Of a stretch of 64,000 bases of DNA, positions 13,201 through 25,850 are shown piece after piece (position 1 is the first letter of the stretch; each line of letters begins with the position of its first letter). Source of the DNA: Poecilobothrus nobilitatus (lineage: Eukaryota; Arthropoda; Insecta; Diptera; Dolichopodidae); assembly GCA_947095535.1 (NCBI GenBank), contig OX352773.1:213300093-213364092 (forward strand). The letters are read 5' to 3'. The position numbers were made by a program, and so were the translations under genes. The notes beneath the pieces are model-generated. The model did no database searches. It had not been told where the DNA came from and worked only from the letters and a program-made list of their open reading frames with translations.

Positions 13201-16200
13201 AAATAATATTAATTGTCAAAATATGTCTCTACAATTTAAAACTACATACATACGTATATATGATTTATTACATTTAATTTAAAAAAAAAAAAACAAAAAT
13301 TTTAATCCATTTTTAAAAAACTTTTGAAATATCAAATACCACTTAACCTAATGTAAAAAAAATAAGTAAACATTTTTTTTTTATTCCATCCTTGTCTCTT
13401 AACGTCAAACGTAAAAATAAAGAAATAATAACAAAAAAAAAATTATTCATATATCCAAAAAATCGATCACGTTTTATAAATTTCAATTCAATAAAGTGCC
13501 ACATTTTTATTTATTTATTTATTCTAACATATTTAAACACATCGCTACATACATATATATACAAATATAAGTAATTTAATAAATAAACTTCAAAATCACA
13601 GTATTGAATCATCAATTTTGATTTTATTTTTTTTTAATATACATTTTATATCTAAACTTATGTATTAATCTATCTATCTCTTTCTTTATGTATAAGTGTT
13701 TTCATTTTTCAGAACATTTTGATTTATTTTCTCATACTTTCTATGAAAATTTGTTTTTTGTTTTTTTCGTAAATATTGAAAAAGTATAGTCCCATCTATT
13801 GAAAAAGTTTTTAAATAAATTGAGGTGAAAATTTTTTTAAAATAGTTGTTCTGAATAAATATAGGGTATAGGGTTTTAATAGAGAAACATTAAGCTTTCG
13901 ATTTTTATGACATACAGTAATTATTATGAATATCTAAAATATAAAATATATTTGATCGGTATTTTAAAAAGTAATAGGAAAGGATGGTGTCAAAAAATAC
14001 TAAAGTCATCAAAATTTTTCGTTGTTATAACAGTATTTCCTGACGTTATGATCTGAATTAATTTATATGTAGGTTTCTGTTACTTTTGTTAAAGTTTTTT
14101 TTAAAATAATCGAAATGCAAGGACAAATAAATATTTAATTTTAACTCCTTCAGCTATTTACCAGTATTTGAACATCTTTTCTTCAATTTAAATATCAATT
14201 TTTTTTAAAACAATTAATGAGCTCATAAATACCAGTAATATGGTAATAATGTTTTAGACTATCTATATGTAAATGTTGTGTCATGTCGTCTACTGTAAAT
14301 GTTGTATCATAAAATAGAATATTAAAAAAAATGTCTAAGTAATTTCAAAACTAAATACGAAATTACATATGCCGACCACTTTAAAATATTTTAGGAATTT
14401 AAGAGAAATCGTAAAATAAAAAAAAATCAACACAACATTAAACAAAATGTCAAACAATTTATAAATATTGAGAATAAACATGATTGTTTGCAGAACATAA
14501 AAAGCAAAAAAACAAAAACATGAAAGATATACATAACATAGGTGAAAAGATATTACTGTTAAAGTATCCAAGAATTTAAAATTTTTTAGAGACGACACAA
14601 AATCCTGAATGATTTCTTGCCTGATCATTGAGAAAATAAAAATTGAATAGAATTTGACATAGACCAATAATATGTTATGTGTATTGAGATTCCTATACAT
14701 ACTTTTTTGTGGTGGAAGAAAGAGAGAAGAAATCAAAAAGTTAAAAAGATTTCATTTTAACATTTGTGTTTTTGTTGTTATTGTTATTGTTTGGAATACC
14801 TGGTAGGAAGAGTAAACAAGGTATTAGGTTAAAAATTTTTATCTCAAGTGCAATTAAAAAAAATGTTGGGTTTTTGTCAGTCTATATATATATTATTTTA
14901 TTTAGTATTTGAAATTTAAAATGGATTACTACTGGTCATATTTCGTATTTTTTTTAATTAGTGGCAAGAATATTCAAAAACACTTTAGGTTCATCTTATT
15001 AAAGTTTAGGTGATATTTCAGATCAAATTAGTTTTAAATCAATTCATATAAATTTCTCAATAAAACTTCTATGGTTACTTTAATTTTAAAATTAATAATC
15101 AAATAATTTCGCAGATCTAATTTTTGTCATTTTTATAATATGTGGGCGATAAGTTGATGTTGACTGTTTTTGCTAAATTATTTATTTTACGGACTGCAGG
15201 TACTCACTAATTTATTTCATGGTCCTGAAGTAAATATAAATTGAAAACAAAGAAGAAATGAATGAAGTCATCAAAGTCAGTTAGTCACCAAGTCATAGAT
15301 TCTTGTTTGACCAAAACTATTCAACAGCCTATAAGTTTTTATTTACTAGATAGAAATTGATAACCTCCAAATAGTTTAAAAGTATTATTATTTTTCTAAA
15401 TCTTTTACTCAAGTTTTGTTCAAATATATAATGGTTTTAATGAATGTTTTTTCTCTTTTCCACCCATAGAAACCTATAGATCATCCACTAAGTAATTTAA
15501 TATTTACCTTTGGCTAAGCTTCAGTTTTTGAAATCATTTGTTTCACTAAACCGTTTATTACTCGACTGTTTACATGTATATTGCATATGGCCGTTCATCT
15601 GTTAATAGGTTAATTTTAGTTTAAACGACAAAAGAACTTTACTAATTAATTAATGGTATACTTAGTCATTGCATAATGACCCTTAAGGTAAATGACTTAC
15701 TAAAAAAAAAATGGTATAATATAGACCTTTATAATCTAGGTAGGCCTTAAACGGATTACATAAACTTTAAATTTATAATTGTGTATAAAGTTTTAATACC
15801 GTATTTCTTTCTACAAAGTAAAAGTGATTTTTACTTCAAAATAATTTCGCTTCTATTAGATGGAAGAAAAATATATTATTTCGAAGGTTGCTTAAATCCT
15901 AATGCATTAATATTATGGCAATTTTGAAATATTGTAAATAAATATAAATAGTACTTCTACTACAATAACGACAAAAAAAACTCTAAATACTGTGATGGAA
16001 TCCTTTTTGGTTTGATGTATAGTAATTGTATATGATGTTATACTTTTATTAAAGTAACAAAGGAAAAGAAACTTCAATTTTTCATATGTTTTCTATTTCT
16101 ATAACTTTATATTGTTAAAGTTGAACATATTTAATGTTTTTTGCAATGAAATGAATTTTAAAATAGGTTCAAACTTTGATAAAAAATGTAAAATAGAAAA

Positions 16201-16687
16201 ATAAAACTTGTTTTTTAACATTATATTTTGGAAAATTGAATCTGTTCTATATACTTAAAAAGACAATAGAAGCGATCGTCCTATTTTAGTTTATAATATT
16301 TCAAGGAATACTTTTCAATCAAATAAATTTTTTTTTTTAAAAAGAAAACTCAAATATGTTTCTAAAGCTCCGTAAAGTTGAAACAAGTCTTATTTTTAAA
16401 TGTATGTATTTCAATATCTATACTTAGTAGTTTTTCAATCTGAAAACGTCAAATGGAAAGAAAGTTTTTCTTATATTTAAAATTTTTTCATTTAAATTTA
16501 CCTTAATGTAAAAGTATAAATTGCAAAACCATTGACCCCTCTGTATTTTTAAAATACTTTCAGTCTGAAATTTTGATAGAAGCAAGATCTTTGAAAATTA
16601 GTTTAAGCTGGCTCAGAAAAAATATCTGTAATTTCCTCTATTTAAAAACTATAAGTGTTCAAAAATTGAATATATTTTTAGACACAG
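10244..16687. other. non-coding AT-rich block
   Basis: No supported gene. Open frames at 11086-11331, 11328-11555, 11993-12217, 13392-13574 and 14335-14736 are low-complexity (Lys/Asn/Ile or Phe/Leu) with no family signature. Nothing else is recognisable. Confidence 0.55.
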
Positions 16688-17106
16688 GTAACTTGGATAT
16701 CTCTGCTACATAGATTTGTCGAAAGTAAGACATAAAAATTTAATTGATAACTTCTTAATTGGCCTTATACGCAATCATATACTGCGGAGCATAAACCAAA
16801 TAAAAAAATTCTCTAATTTTCCACCCCTGATACGCGAGCGAGCAATACATCTCATCGTGTCTACTAACCGGTTTTGTTCCTCTAGAAGCCTTGGTTCTTT
16901 TGGATAAAAATAATCAAATTGAAAATGAAAACAACATACCGCTAATTTATTACTTCGTTAGGAATGCTAGTGACAAAAAATTAAACATCAATTTACATAA
17001 TCTAGACATCAATGACATGGAAAGCTTCAAATATGATATGCATATCCCCAATAGGTATACATTAAAACAAATCCATATTTCTGAAAACAACATTAGATTA
17101 AGTTAG
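16688..17106 (+). CDS. possible 3' end of a two-exon gene, unrecognised
   Basis: Weak candidate only. After an acceptor-like TTTTTAGACACAG there is an open stretch of 37 bases (16688-16724, VTWISLLHRFVE...) ending at a donor-like GAAA|GTAAGA. A 161-base intron would run to TTTTGTTCCTCTAG at 16885, preceded by a branch-like CTAAC about 17 bases before the AG. Joining the two keeps frame. It gives a second exon (16886-17106) that reads ALVLLDKNNQ..., PLIYYFVRNA..., then stops at TAG 17104-17106. AATAAA strings follow within 60 bases, but such strings are common here. The protein is Asn/Ile-rich, and I do not recognise it. Local GC is higher than in the flanks around 16,780-16,900. It could also be a decayed gene fragment, or chance in AT-rich DNA. 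Confidence 0.2.
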
Positions 17107-17534
17107 TTTTATTTTAGAAGTAGGATTTTTAAGCAATTTTTACCAATACCAAATAAATAATAAATTAATAAATTAGTTAAATACTTTACAATTACACTAT
17201 TAATTATTATTAAGCATTGTTATGAACATTATTAGATTGATGAATTAGATGAGAGAACTGCTGTATTGAACAGTCACGTACATTTAAGAAAATTGTTAAG
17301 AAAAATATTCATTCAGTTTTGTAGTAGTTTCAGTTTTCTAGTTTTAAAAAAGAAAATAAACAAAACATTAAAAAAAAAACATAAAAATTTAAGCTCCAAT
17401 GTTACATTGACAAAAAAAAGCATCCTTTGACTTTTTACAATTAATTTTTTTTTACGTAAGAAACTCTAATAAAAATTACAAATTTTAATGAAAAACTAAT
17501 TACAATTCAAAGAGTATTCATCGTCTCTTTGAAA
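17107..17534. other. non-coding AT-rich gap
   Basis: AT-rich sequence with several AATAAA-like strings just after 17150 and no other recognisable feature. Confidence 0.5.
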
Positions 17535-17645
17535 ATGTGTGGGTTGAAACCCGTTTTTGGTAAAATAATATTATAATACATTATTTTGTTTGTACCCACT
17601 CTTTCGGTTAAAACATCATATGTTCACTTGGCCACTGGCTTACAC
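17535..17645 (-). mobile_element. degenerate tRNA-like SINE remnant (putative)
   Basis: On the minus strand an A-box-like AGTGGCCAAGTGAACA is followed about 75 bases later by GGGTTTCAACCCACAC. The second string resembles a B box within a five-pair T stem. The AT-rich spacer is longer than in a normal tRNA. No target-site duplication or shared body domain was seen. Confidence 0.3.
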
Positions 17646-17897
17646 TTTTTTTTAAATTTTAACATTGCATACGTTTCGGCGAATACTAAAAGTATAAAAT
17701 TTTAATCAATAATTAAACCTTTAAAACATATTAATTTTAAGTCACTTTTTTTGTGTTCTTCTTTTTTAAGCTATTTTAGAATTTCTATAAATACCTTAAC
17801 AAGTCATGTAAAATCCAATGATAAATTTAAAATTAGACTAATGTTTAAAAAAGGTATTAATTATTTATTATTTAGAAACGAAATAGACATGCATTTT

Positions 17898-18690
17898 TAT
17901 ACCCGTACGATAGGATCGGGTATAATAAAATTACTCCTCCGTTTGTAACACCTCGAAATAAGCTAGATATACCTTCAAAGGTATGGATCGGATCAGAAAA
18001 AAATTCTAAGACTTTTGAGCCATGTCCGTCCGTCCGTCAGCACGCTAACTCAAAAACTAAGAAAGCTAGAATCTTGAAATTTACACAAAATATTCTTGGA
18101 GTAATTTGTAGGTTCCCTATTTTTTTTGGTTGAGTTTGGACCAAAACTTAGGGTAGCTCTCGAACACCTAACTTTTAGATCCCGACATTTTTTTTGAAAT
18201 AGAGCTATGAAATTTTAACTGCTGATAGATCTCACAAAAATATTAATTTTATTTTTTATAACTTTTTTTTGTAGCCCCACCCGTTACGGAGCTACAGCTC
18301 CCCAAAGGTTCAAAAAAACTCTATATTTAAATTGTTATAGCACAAGTTGTATAAGTATATCTTCATTTTGAAAACGCCAAACGATTACTACTTTCATTAG
18401 CTTTAAAAGTATATATACAGTAAATATATATTTGTGGCATACGGTGTCTTAATTTACCGTTATGTGAAACTCAAATTTTGCAAAATCCTTTCACCCTTCT
18501 ATCTTCTAAACGGTTAAAGTTGGAAACTTGAAATTTTGACACAAGTTAGATATTTGAAAATAAGTTAAGAAATTTTTTTTGTATCACCCCCCGTTTAGGA
18601 GCTGTACGGGGTCAAAAACTGAAAATTTCCTATTTTTAAACACCTGTAACTTGAACACCTGTTAAAATTTTTTTGAAGTAATACACAAAA
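17898..18690 (+). repeat. dispersed fly repeat, copy 1 (longest, plus)
   Basis: This is the best-preserved copy of the dispersed family. It starts with a hairpin TATACCCG / CGGGTATA (17898-17905 and 17917-17924), then GTTTGTAACACCTCGAAA, GGTATGGATCGGATC, and CCATGTCCGTCCGTCCGTC at about 18,020. Next come GATAGATCTCAC (18,225) and a GC-rich GTAGCCCCACCCGTTACGG (18,270). Then ACCGTTATGTGAAA (18,455) leads into a block with GGGGTCAAAAACTGAAAA and CACCTGTAACTTG. I recall the hairpin, the GTTTGTAACACC block and the CCGTCC run from higher-fly genomes, where they occur in transposon-derived intergenic repeats. No protein is encoded, so it looks like a non-autonomous or regulatory repeat. The terminal boundaries are approximate. 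Confidence 0.72.
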
Positions 18691-20264
18691 ATTAAAGCTT
18701 CAATATTATACTCTTATTTCTGTTAACAACTAGTTTTAATAAAATAGGGTTACTTTATAATTGACGAAAGTGTTACTTGATTTTTTCAAATTTTCTAACA
18801 AATTTCTTTAACGAATTTTTTGCATTTTGTTTTACTCGATAATTTGAAATTGTTGAGGATATAATGCGTAGTACAAAAAAATGTAAATAAATAAACAACA
18901 TAACGGTTGCTTGAAGAATTTTTATTTATATGATATTGATATATATACATACTAATATCATGTTTATTTACATATCGTATATGTCACTAGTGAATGAATG
19001 ATAAGAGTATATATGTATATTATATAGCGCCGTATTTACATACATATATGTATTTTATTGTACTTATAAGAAATTATTCTATCAATGGAATATTTAAATA
19101 TAATATAATATAATATTTAAAATTATATTTACTATTTTGTACTAAGTAAATTTAATATACATTTACCGCTTAGTATTAAATGGTACTATAGAATATTTGA
19201 AAAAGTTTTGGATTGATAATCGTTATGTGGATGGTTAGAATCTGCTTTTGAAGAATGTACATATAAACATATAGTTTGAATATATGTACAACCCATAGTT
19301 CTAGAAATTATAAAATTCACTCAAATTATTTTAAAATACTAAAATATTAAAAAAATAATATTGTAAGCAGAGTGACAGGCTGTGAACATACTAACGGTTC
19401 GTACGGGTATCTAAGAGTTGACAAAGGCAACTGTATTCTTCCTCGTTAATAGTCTAATTAATTTAAAGTCATTAATCTGGTTTGATTTAATATTGATTAA
19501 AAGGATACGCGGAACATTTAATTCAAAACAATTGATGACTGTAAGATAAAAATATATTTCAACAATTTACCATGAAGATGAGTGATGATAGATATTCAAA
19601 AAATTTAATAGCTTGCTTATCTAAAAGAATTTTTTATTTACCATAAAGTTAAACAGTGATTGTTCGTAAATTTTAACTTAACTTTAAAATCAAATTTTTT
19701 TTTAAAATCATTACAACGAAATAATAGGAAATTTATCTTTAATTTCATAAATGAACGCTAACAATAAGTTTAATATATTTATATCGAATGGCAACACCTG
19801 AAAGTCATGTGAACATGGGAAAAAAATTTTTTCAAAGCCTTTTATGTTATCTGATGTTACACGATTGCCTACATTTTAAAGAGATTGGAAGCTTCAGAAA
19901 ATAAAATACTGTCACAGACGTTCATAGTTTTGATCCTTTGCCTTTTGTTTAAAAAGTTTTTTTTTGTATTCACCGGTGTTGCAATTGACAGAACTTATTA
20001 CTCTAAATTTAAAAATTCTAATTTTTTTTTATTAAAATGTCATAAAAAAAAAAACGAAAAGAATAATCTTTAAGTTTTACAAAAAAAAAAAAATTACATG
20101 ACATTTTCTTATATAACATTCTTTCATATTAAAAAGTTTTGATATTAACTCAACTTCTAAAGTTGTTAGAAAAAAACAAAATTAATGTTGGCAAAATATT
20201 ACATTTGCTTTCGACACATTTTTACATTAAAAATTGAACAGGAAAAATTTCCAATGATAATATA
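18691..20264. other. non-coding AT-rich gap
   Basis: No gene. Short AT palindromes lie around 18930-19100. A small GC-richer patch at 19370-19450 (contains GGTTCGTACGGG) has no assignable identity. Confidence 0.5.
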
Positions 20265-20745
20265 TTAAATAAAAAATTAAGGCAGAATATAAAACCAAGA
20301 GGTTTAAAGGCGCACATTTTCCAAAAGCTATTAAAAACGATTTTGAATTTACTGTGATTTGCAATAAAAATGGAAAATTGAATAAATCGTTCGTTCCTCA
20401 ACATTTCAAGGTTCTATCTAAAAGTATTCCAAAGATATAAAGGAAGTAAAATCTTGCAAAATTTTGTTTTCACATAACGGTAAATTTAAATATACAAAAT
20501 TGTATAATTTTGACATCAATTTATGAAGTTAAAAAAATATGCTGTTGTTTGGAGGTTTTTGAATTAAAAAAAAAGTAAAACAAAACCTGAGATACAATGA
20601 ACAAATTCATGCTAAAAATTTCCTGATGTAGAAGTTTTGTAAATAGTCGGACGGATGAACCGACGCACGCACAGAGTGAAACTAATATGAAAATTTCACA
20701 AATTTTTTTTTTTTGAAAAAATATTCTAAAAAGCCAAAAAATAAA
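20265..20745 (-). repeat. dispersed fly repeat, copy 2 (minus)
   Basis: Read on the minus strand it shows ATTAGTTTCACTCTGTG, CGTCCGAC, TTTACAAAACTTCTAC, then TCAAAATTATACAATTTTG and ACCGTTATGTGAAAAC. AGAACCTTGAAATG and GTGCGCCTTTAAACC follow. The ACCGTTATGT and AGAACCTTGAAAT blocks match the copy at 57.7 kb. The GCGCCTT..AACC..TTGGTTTTA block matches the copy at 31.6 kb. It lacks the TATACCC hairpin start. Confidence 0.65.
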
Positions 20746-22129
20746 TTGTGACGAATTTTTTCAAAAAAAATGAAATTGCAAAAATTTCTAAATGTTCAAC
20801 TGTGTATATTCAAAATAAAATATGCAAAATTTGCAATTTAATGTTAATATACTGTTCTAATGTGTAAATTTGCGAATATTTGAGAACAGAAATTTGACAT
20901 GTTCCCGAAAAGTATATACATATTATTATTTGAATTCATTTCATTTTTTTTTTTAAGAAAATCTATATTTTCTTTAGAGTCAGTTTTTCATAAATTTATG
21001 TGCTCAAAATGTCCTGAATGGAACGTCCTTTATTTCTTTGTTTTTTTTTTAGCATATTTTCAAAAAAAAAAAATTTTTTTTAAATTATTTTTACTTTTTT
21101 TTGTATGAAAACAAGTTTGTCAAAGTTTTCATATGCATGAAAAAATATTGAATTTTAACTTAAATATTTTTGTTATCCTGTTATGTAAAGGATATCAGCA
21201 TAATTTTTAAATATTACTGAAAGAAAAGGAAAAAAAAACATAAAAACATAAAAAGAAGCAAAATTTCTTTAAACATTTTCTACAATTTATGAAATATTAT
21301 TTTGCTTCCAGAATAATTGATAATAATTGTCCATATGTTGTATAAAACATGTGTATTATTTATGTACATATGTAAATATTATGTAATAAGTATTTTAATT
21401 ATAAATAATAATCCTTTTGATATCATAAAAGTAATTAGTTGGTTTCTTTTACAAATTTTTTATTCTTTCTTCCTTTTAATTTTATATAAAGATATTAAAA
21501 CAGATTAAAATGTTAGCTTTAAAGAAATATTTTTAAATAAAGAAATATAATATATACATTTACAATTAATATAATATGAATATGTTATACAATCGAGTAT
21601 AATGAAAATAAACTTTTAATAATAGTAATGAGTGTACCCTGAGCCAAGTTTTATTATTGATAAAAATAACTGTGAATGAATGAAACCTTATATTTTGGTA
21701 ACGGAATTTTGGACTTTTACTCTACCTCTAGCGGTATACCCGCTAATATCATATTATTATGACTTACAAAATGAAAAACTTGCTATATTTTGACTGATTA
21801 AAAATATTTGATCTTAAGAATTCGAACATTTCGATCAGTTTAAAATTGAGTTCTCATATTAGGGCAACTAAACTGAGTTTTGTTTTCGTCATTAACTTTA
21901 ACCAATGAATATTTGGTTTATTTTTAGCGTTTATATTTTTACATACCTAATTCATGATATTGGCATTCATGGTCTTATGATTGAAAATATTCCTGAAAAG
22001 TCTTTAAAAACTTTAACAAGCATCAATGTCCTACGAAAAAAAAACAAGTATATAGGTGTCATAAAAAAAAAAAAAAAAACTTGGAAATTGTTTATACAAA
22101 AGGTATATTCTTTAAATCCTTTTTGATAT
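20746..22129. other. non-coding AT-rich gap
   Basis: No gene. Low-complexity open frames only. A compact palindrome TAGCGG / CCGCTA with a 5-base spacer sits at 21729-21745. Confidence 0.5.
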
Positions 22130-22535
22130 ATTGGGGTACATTTGTCCCATTCTATGTTTAAAGAACTCTAAACTTGTGAGAGTAAGCTTGAAGAATGAAA
22201 ACCTGCCCTAAACACAGCAGACCTTTAAATATAAAAATTTGAAAATAAGGAGTTTTCGAACTTTTGCGGGCTGCAGCTCAATGATATGAGGAGCTACATA
22301 AAAATTTCGACAACATTAATTTTTTTATGAGATCTATCCATAGTTTAAATTTCATTCCTTGATTTGAAACTATGTAAGAACTTTTATAAATTAACAGACG
22401 GGCGTGCAGACAAGAGAATGAACAATATCCAGACAGATCGGTGACTGGACAAACACAGTAAAACTAATAAGCGAAATTTTTAAAAGTTTTTATTGAAAAA
22501 TGTGCTAAAAAGCATATTAGATCCCCTTAATGAAT
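22130..22535 (-). repeat. dispersed fly repeat, copy 3 (minus)
   Basis: On the minus strand: TTTTTAGCACATTTTTCAAT, CGCTTATTAGTTTTACTGTG, GTCTGCACGCCCGTCTG, then GATAGATCTCATAAAA. These are followed by GTAGCTCCTCATATC..GAGCTGCAGC. The last parts align with GATAGATCTCAC and GTAGCCCCACC..GAGCTACAGC of copy 1. It ends before the ACCGTTATGT block. Confidence 0.65.
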
Positions 22536-25430
22536 ATTTTTAATTTTACTCATTTCCTTTGAAATGGCTAAAATTGTGATTGTACAGAAATTTTTGCCAA
22601 AGATGTGTGAAAATATCAAAGTAATATTATGTGCAAAATAAATATGAGTAGAAGAAATCACATGGCAAATTGAAAAACTATTGAAACAAAAAAGAAGGGA
22701 GCAAAGATATGCTGCAATTAAGATTTACTATTATCTCAGGAAATTCAAATTTTTTTAATTTTTTTTTGATGACAGATTAAAAATATTTTTTAAAATAAAA
22801 TATTTGAAGTGAAGGAATTTTATATAATTTATTGAATTTATTTTAGATTTTTCATTCACACAATTTCACTTCAGTTTAATTATCATTAGTTTTTTTTCTT
22901 TTATGTTAATTTTAAATTGTGCAATGCTTTTATTAAATTAAATTTTTTTTTTTTTCTTCTTAACTAATTTTATATCATGTCACGGAACTTTAAAACCTAA
23001 GAATTTTTATTAAAATTCATTTCTTCTGTTTTTGTTTCTGAGGGAAAAAATCATCAAATCTGCTTCCTTTTAACAAATAAAATGTACATTTTGAAACCAC
23101 AATTAGAAAACAATAAACTGTAAATCAAATATTTTTCAAAATACAATGAAACATTCATAATAAATATCTGAATACTTTAAGTACTTATATTTTATTTTCA
23201 TTTTTTTAGGAAACTCCTAAAATTAAATATTCTATAGTTAATTGTTTTTTGTATTTTTTTTTTTTAATTTATAATCTGTCCAAAAAAGAACATGAATGTC
23301 AAAGCCACAACAAAACCTTTTTTTTAGATAAATATAAATTGACAGAAACTTTCAAAATTCAAATAAATTTTGTTTTAATTTTTCAACTTCTTCTCCGTTC
23401 CTTCTTGCATTTCTCTTTACAGATTTTTGTTGCTTTATATTCTATATAAATTTCTTATTCACTCTTCTACTAGTGTTTTTTTCTCTCTTTATTCTTAATA
23501 AAATTTGCCAAACAAACCGTTATTCTTAAAAAAAAGTACCAGGTAACCATATTGCATTACAAATGTCTAAAAAGAACTGTAAATCTTAAATAATATTATG
23601 TATATTTTTTTTTATAACGGTTGTTCCTCGTTACCACTATGACACATTTTATTGTACAAATTTTTCTGTTTTTGTTATTTGTCATAAATAACTGTTCTAT
23701 TTTTCTTATTTGCTATAAAAAAAAAAACTTGGTACCGTTATATCAAGAAACTGTTATTTTAAGAACAGATGGAAAAAAAGGAAAAATATTTATATTTCTA
23801 TAGAAGATGTTATATATGATATGATCCCAGAGAGTTAATATGAAAATAAAAAGGTATACCAATTCCAGCATTTATTTTTTTGTTTACATAAAATTATAAC
23901 TGTAAAGTGAAAAAATAACATATAATGAATTTTGGTAGAATATATTATAATATGCTCAGAAAAAGAGAAATTATGTTAGTGATAGGCCTATGACATTAAA
24001 AAGGTCGGAGTTAAATTGAATATTTAAATGATAATGGTATTAGTAACGATGAATGTGGTACAGGTGTACCTATTAAAGTAATAAATATTATTTCAAGTAA
24101 AGAAAACAACAAAAAAGGTAAAAATGTTGGCAGAGACATAAAAAAAAACAACTCTCAAATAAAATGAAAAAGCATTCTCGTTTTTTTACAATTTAAAATG
24201 TATGTAAAAAAATCTTAAGATATGGATAGGGATTCATATGAATTGTTTTGTAAAGGAGTTAGTCATTTGTAAGTATAATAAATTATTAGAGATTGTTTTG
24301 TTTTTTGAAAAAGTTAATCCAAGAACTTAATCTAATATAAATTAAACAGTGTTTAAAAATCAAAACTGTTGCGTGTTCTAACAAAGCCTTTTTGCGGATA
24401 TGTATACTTAATATTGAATATACATTTTTTTGCAAGCTTTGGTTTGGTTTATTTCTAACAATTAAATGTACTTTAGATCTACTCGTATAGTTATTCGATT
24501 TCTTAAAAATTTTATAAGAATCCTAATAAATAGTAATCTATAGTAACTGATTTCAAATAATTTGTGCTATGTACTATATTCCAATCCTTACATTTTTGCA
24601 ATAAAAAATAAACTAGATAAAAAAAACCAAAGTTCTTAAGAAAGTAAAATTGACAGAAACCCAAAAAAAAAAAAATAAAAAGGTAAATTTTTTTTTTCTT
24701 TACAAGTTAAGTGGAAATCATTTTAATGGTTTTTTTCTAAGGTTGTAAAGGTGACGAATGACTTTGGTATTTTTTTTTTAGGTTGTGGACATGAATTTTT
24801 CTTAAGGTTTTTAAAGTATTTAGGCATTTCTGTTGTTTGGTGTCTGAGAAAAATATGGTTTAAGACTTAATGATGGATAAATTTGAGATTTATAAAGAGA
24901 CAGAAGCATACTCAATCATTCTATGAAATAAGAAAAATGGTGGGTACCATTAACCATTTTTGAATATGTATACTGTTGTTGTTTTGTATTTTTTTGCTTT
25001 ACACATTTGGGTTTACTCTAAGGACCATATCCTTTTTTTAAGTTGAATTTTATGTAAAATTAATAGGATACATCAATTATGTGACATTTGTTGACTTTGT
25101 TTTTTTGGTTTTTTTGGTTAAAACGGCGTAAGGTTCTTTTAAATAATTTATTCGTCTTATTTCTTCTAAAGTTTAATAAAATACAAAATTAGTATGAGTT
25201 TTGAAAAAATAACAAGATCAATATTAAAAAATATATTAAATTCGTAATTTATTATTTAATTTTAAAGTACTTTAATGGAGTACAAAATCTTAAATTTTAT
25301 TTACTTATTTTCAAATTTATTAGTTTTAACTGCTTACAAAAGGGGTTAATAATATAATATCCTTTTGACTTTCTATAGTTATATATCCTTTTATTGCATT
25401 TCTTTAATTTATAATTGACTAATTTTTAGG
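22536..25430. other. non-coding AT-rich gap
   Basis: No gene or recognised repeat. Two short hydrophobic open frames (23249-23449, 23621-23803) are low-complexity and not credible. Confidence 0.5.
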
Positions 25431-25850
25431 ATAAATTTTCAGCACATAGAAACTCGTACAGCACGAATATGGAATAGCTTGAAAATAGTATATGGAATAT
25501 GGACAACCTTGGCTACCATAACTTTTATAATATCATTAAATTCAAGATTAACATCACCATTTTTGTTCTAAAGAATCCTCTGAATATCTAGCACTTCTTA
25601 TATTAACTTATTACCTTTATACCTATCCTTTATGCCAATTTTCCCAATTCCTAAACCAAACAGTATGTATTGTAACATAGTTTTTAACTTAACGCAGGTG
25701 ACGTTTTGTTGGTTAAAGTCCAACATTATCAAAGACAATTCACGGGTTGATCTCATTGGTGTCCTCGTAAAAAACAAAAACATAAAACAAGAATTAAAAA
25801 AAACTTTAAATTATATTGGAAAATACCAAAAAAATTAAATCAATGGTTAT
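25431..25850. other. GC-richer patch, open on both strands, unrecognised
   Basis: A branch-like GACTAAT and an acceptor-like AAATTTTCAG precede an open plus frame at about 25441-25570. It reads HIETRTARIWNS..., then a hydrophobic stretch, and stops near 25571. Further plus frames (25632-25838) and a minus frame (25598-25783) are also open. The composition is less AT-biased than the flanks, and both strands look coding-like. This suits a decayed gene or transposon fragment. I do not recognise a family, and no frame is continuous through the whole patch. Confidence 0.2.

Noticed and set aside
14335..14736. 133-codon minus-strand open frame, the longest in the window
   Set aside because: Hydrophobic Phe/Leu/Ile-rich translation of AT-rich DNA without recognisable motifs. 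Chance frames of this size are expected in 64 kb at this composition.
19370..19450. possible tRNA or B box (GGTTCGTACGGG)
   Set aside because: No A box at the right distance and no cloverleaf could be drawn.
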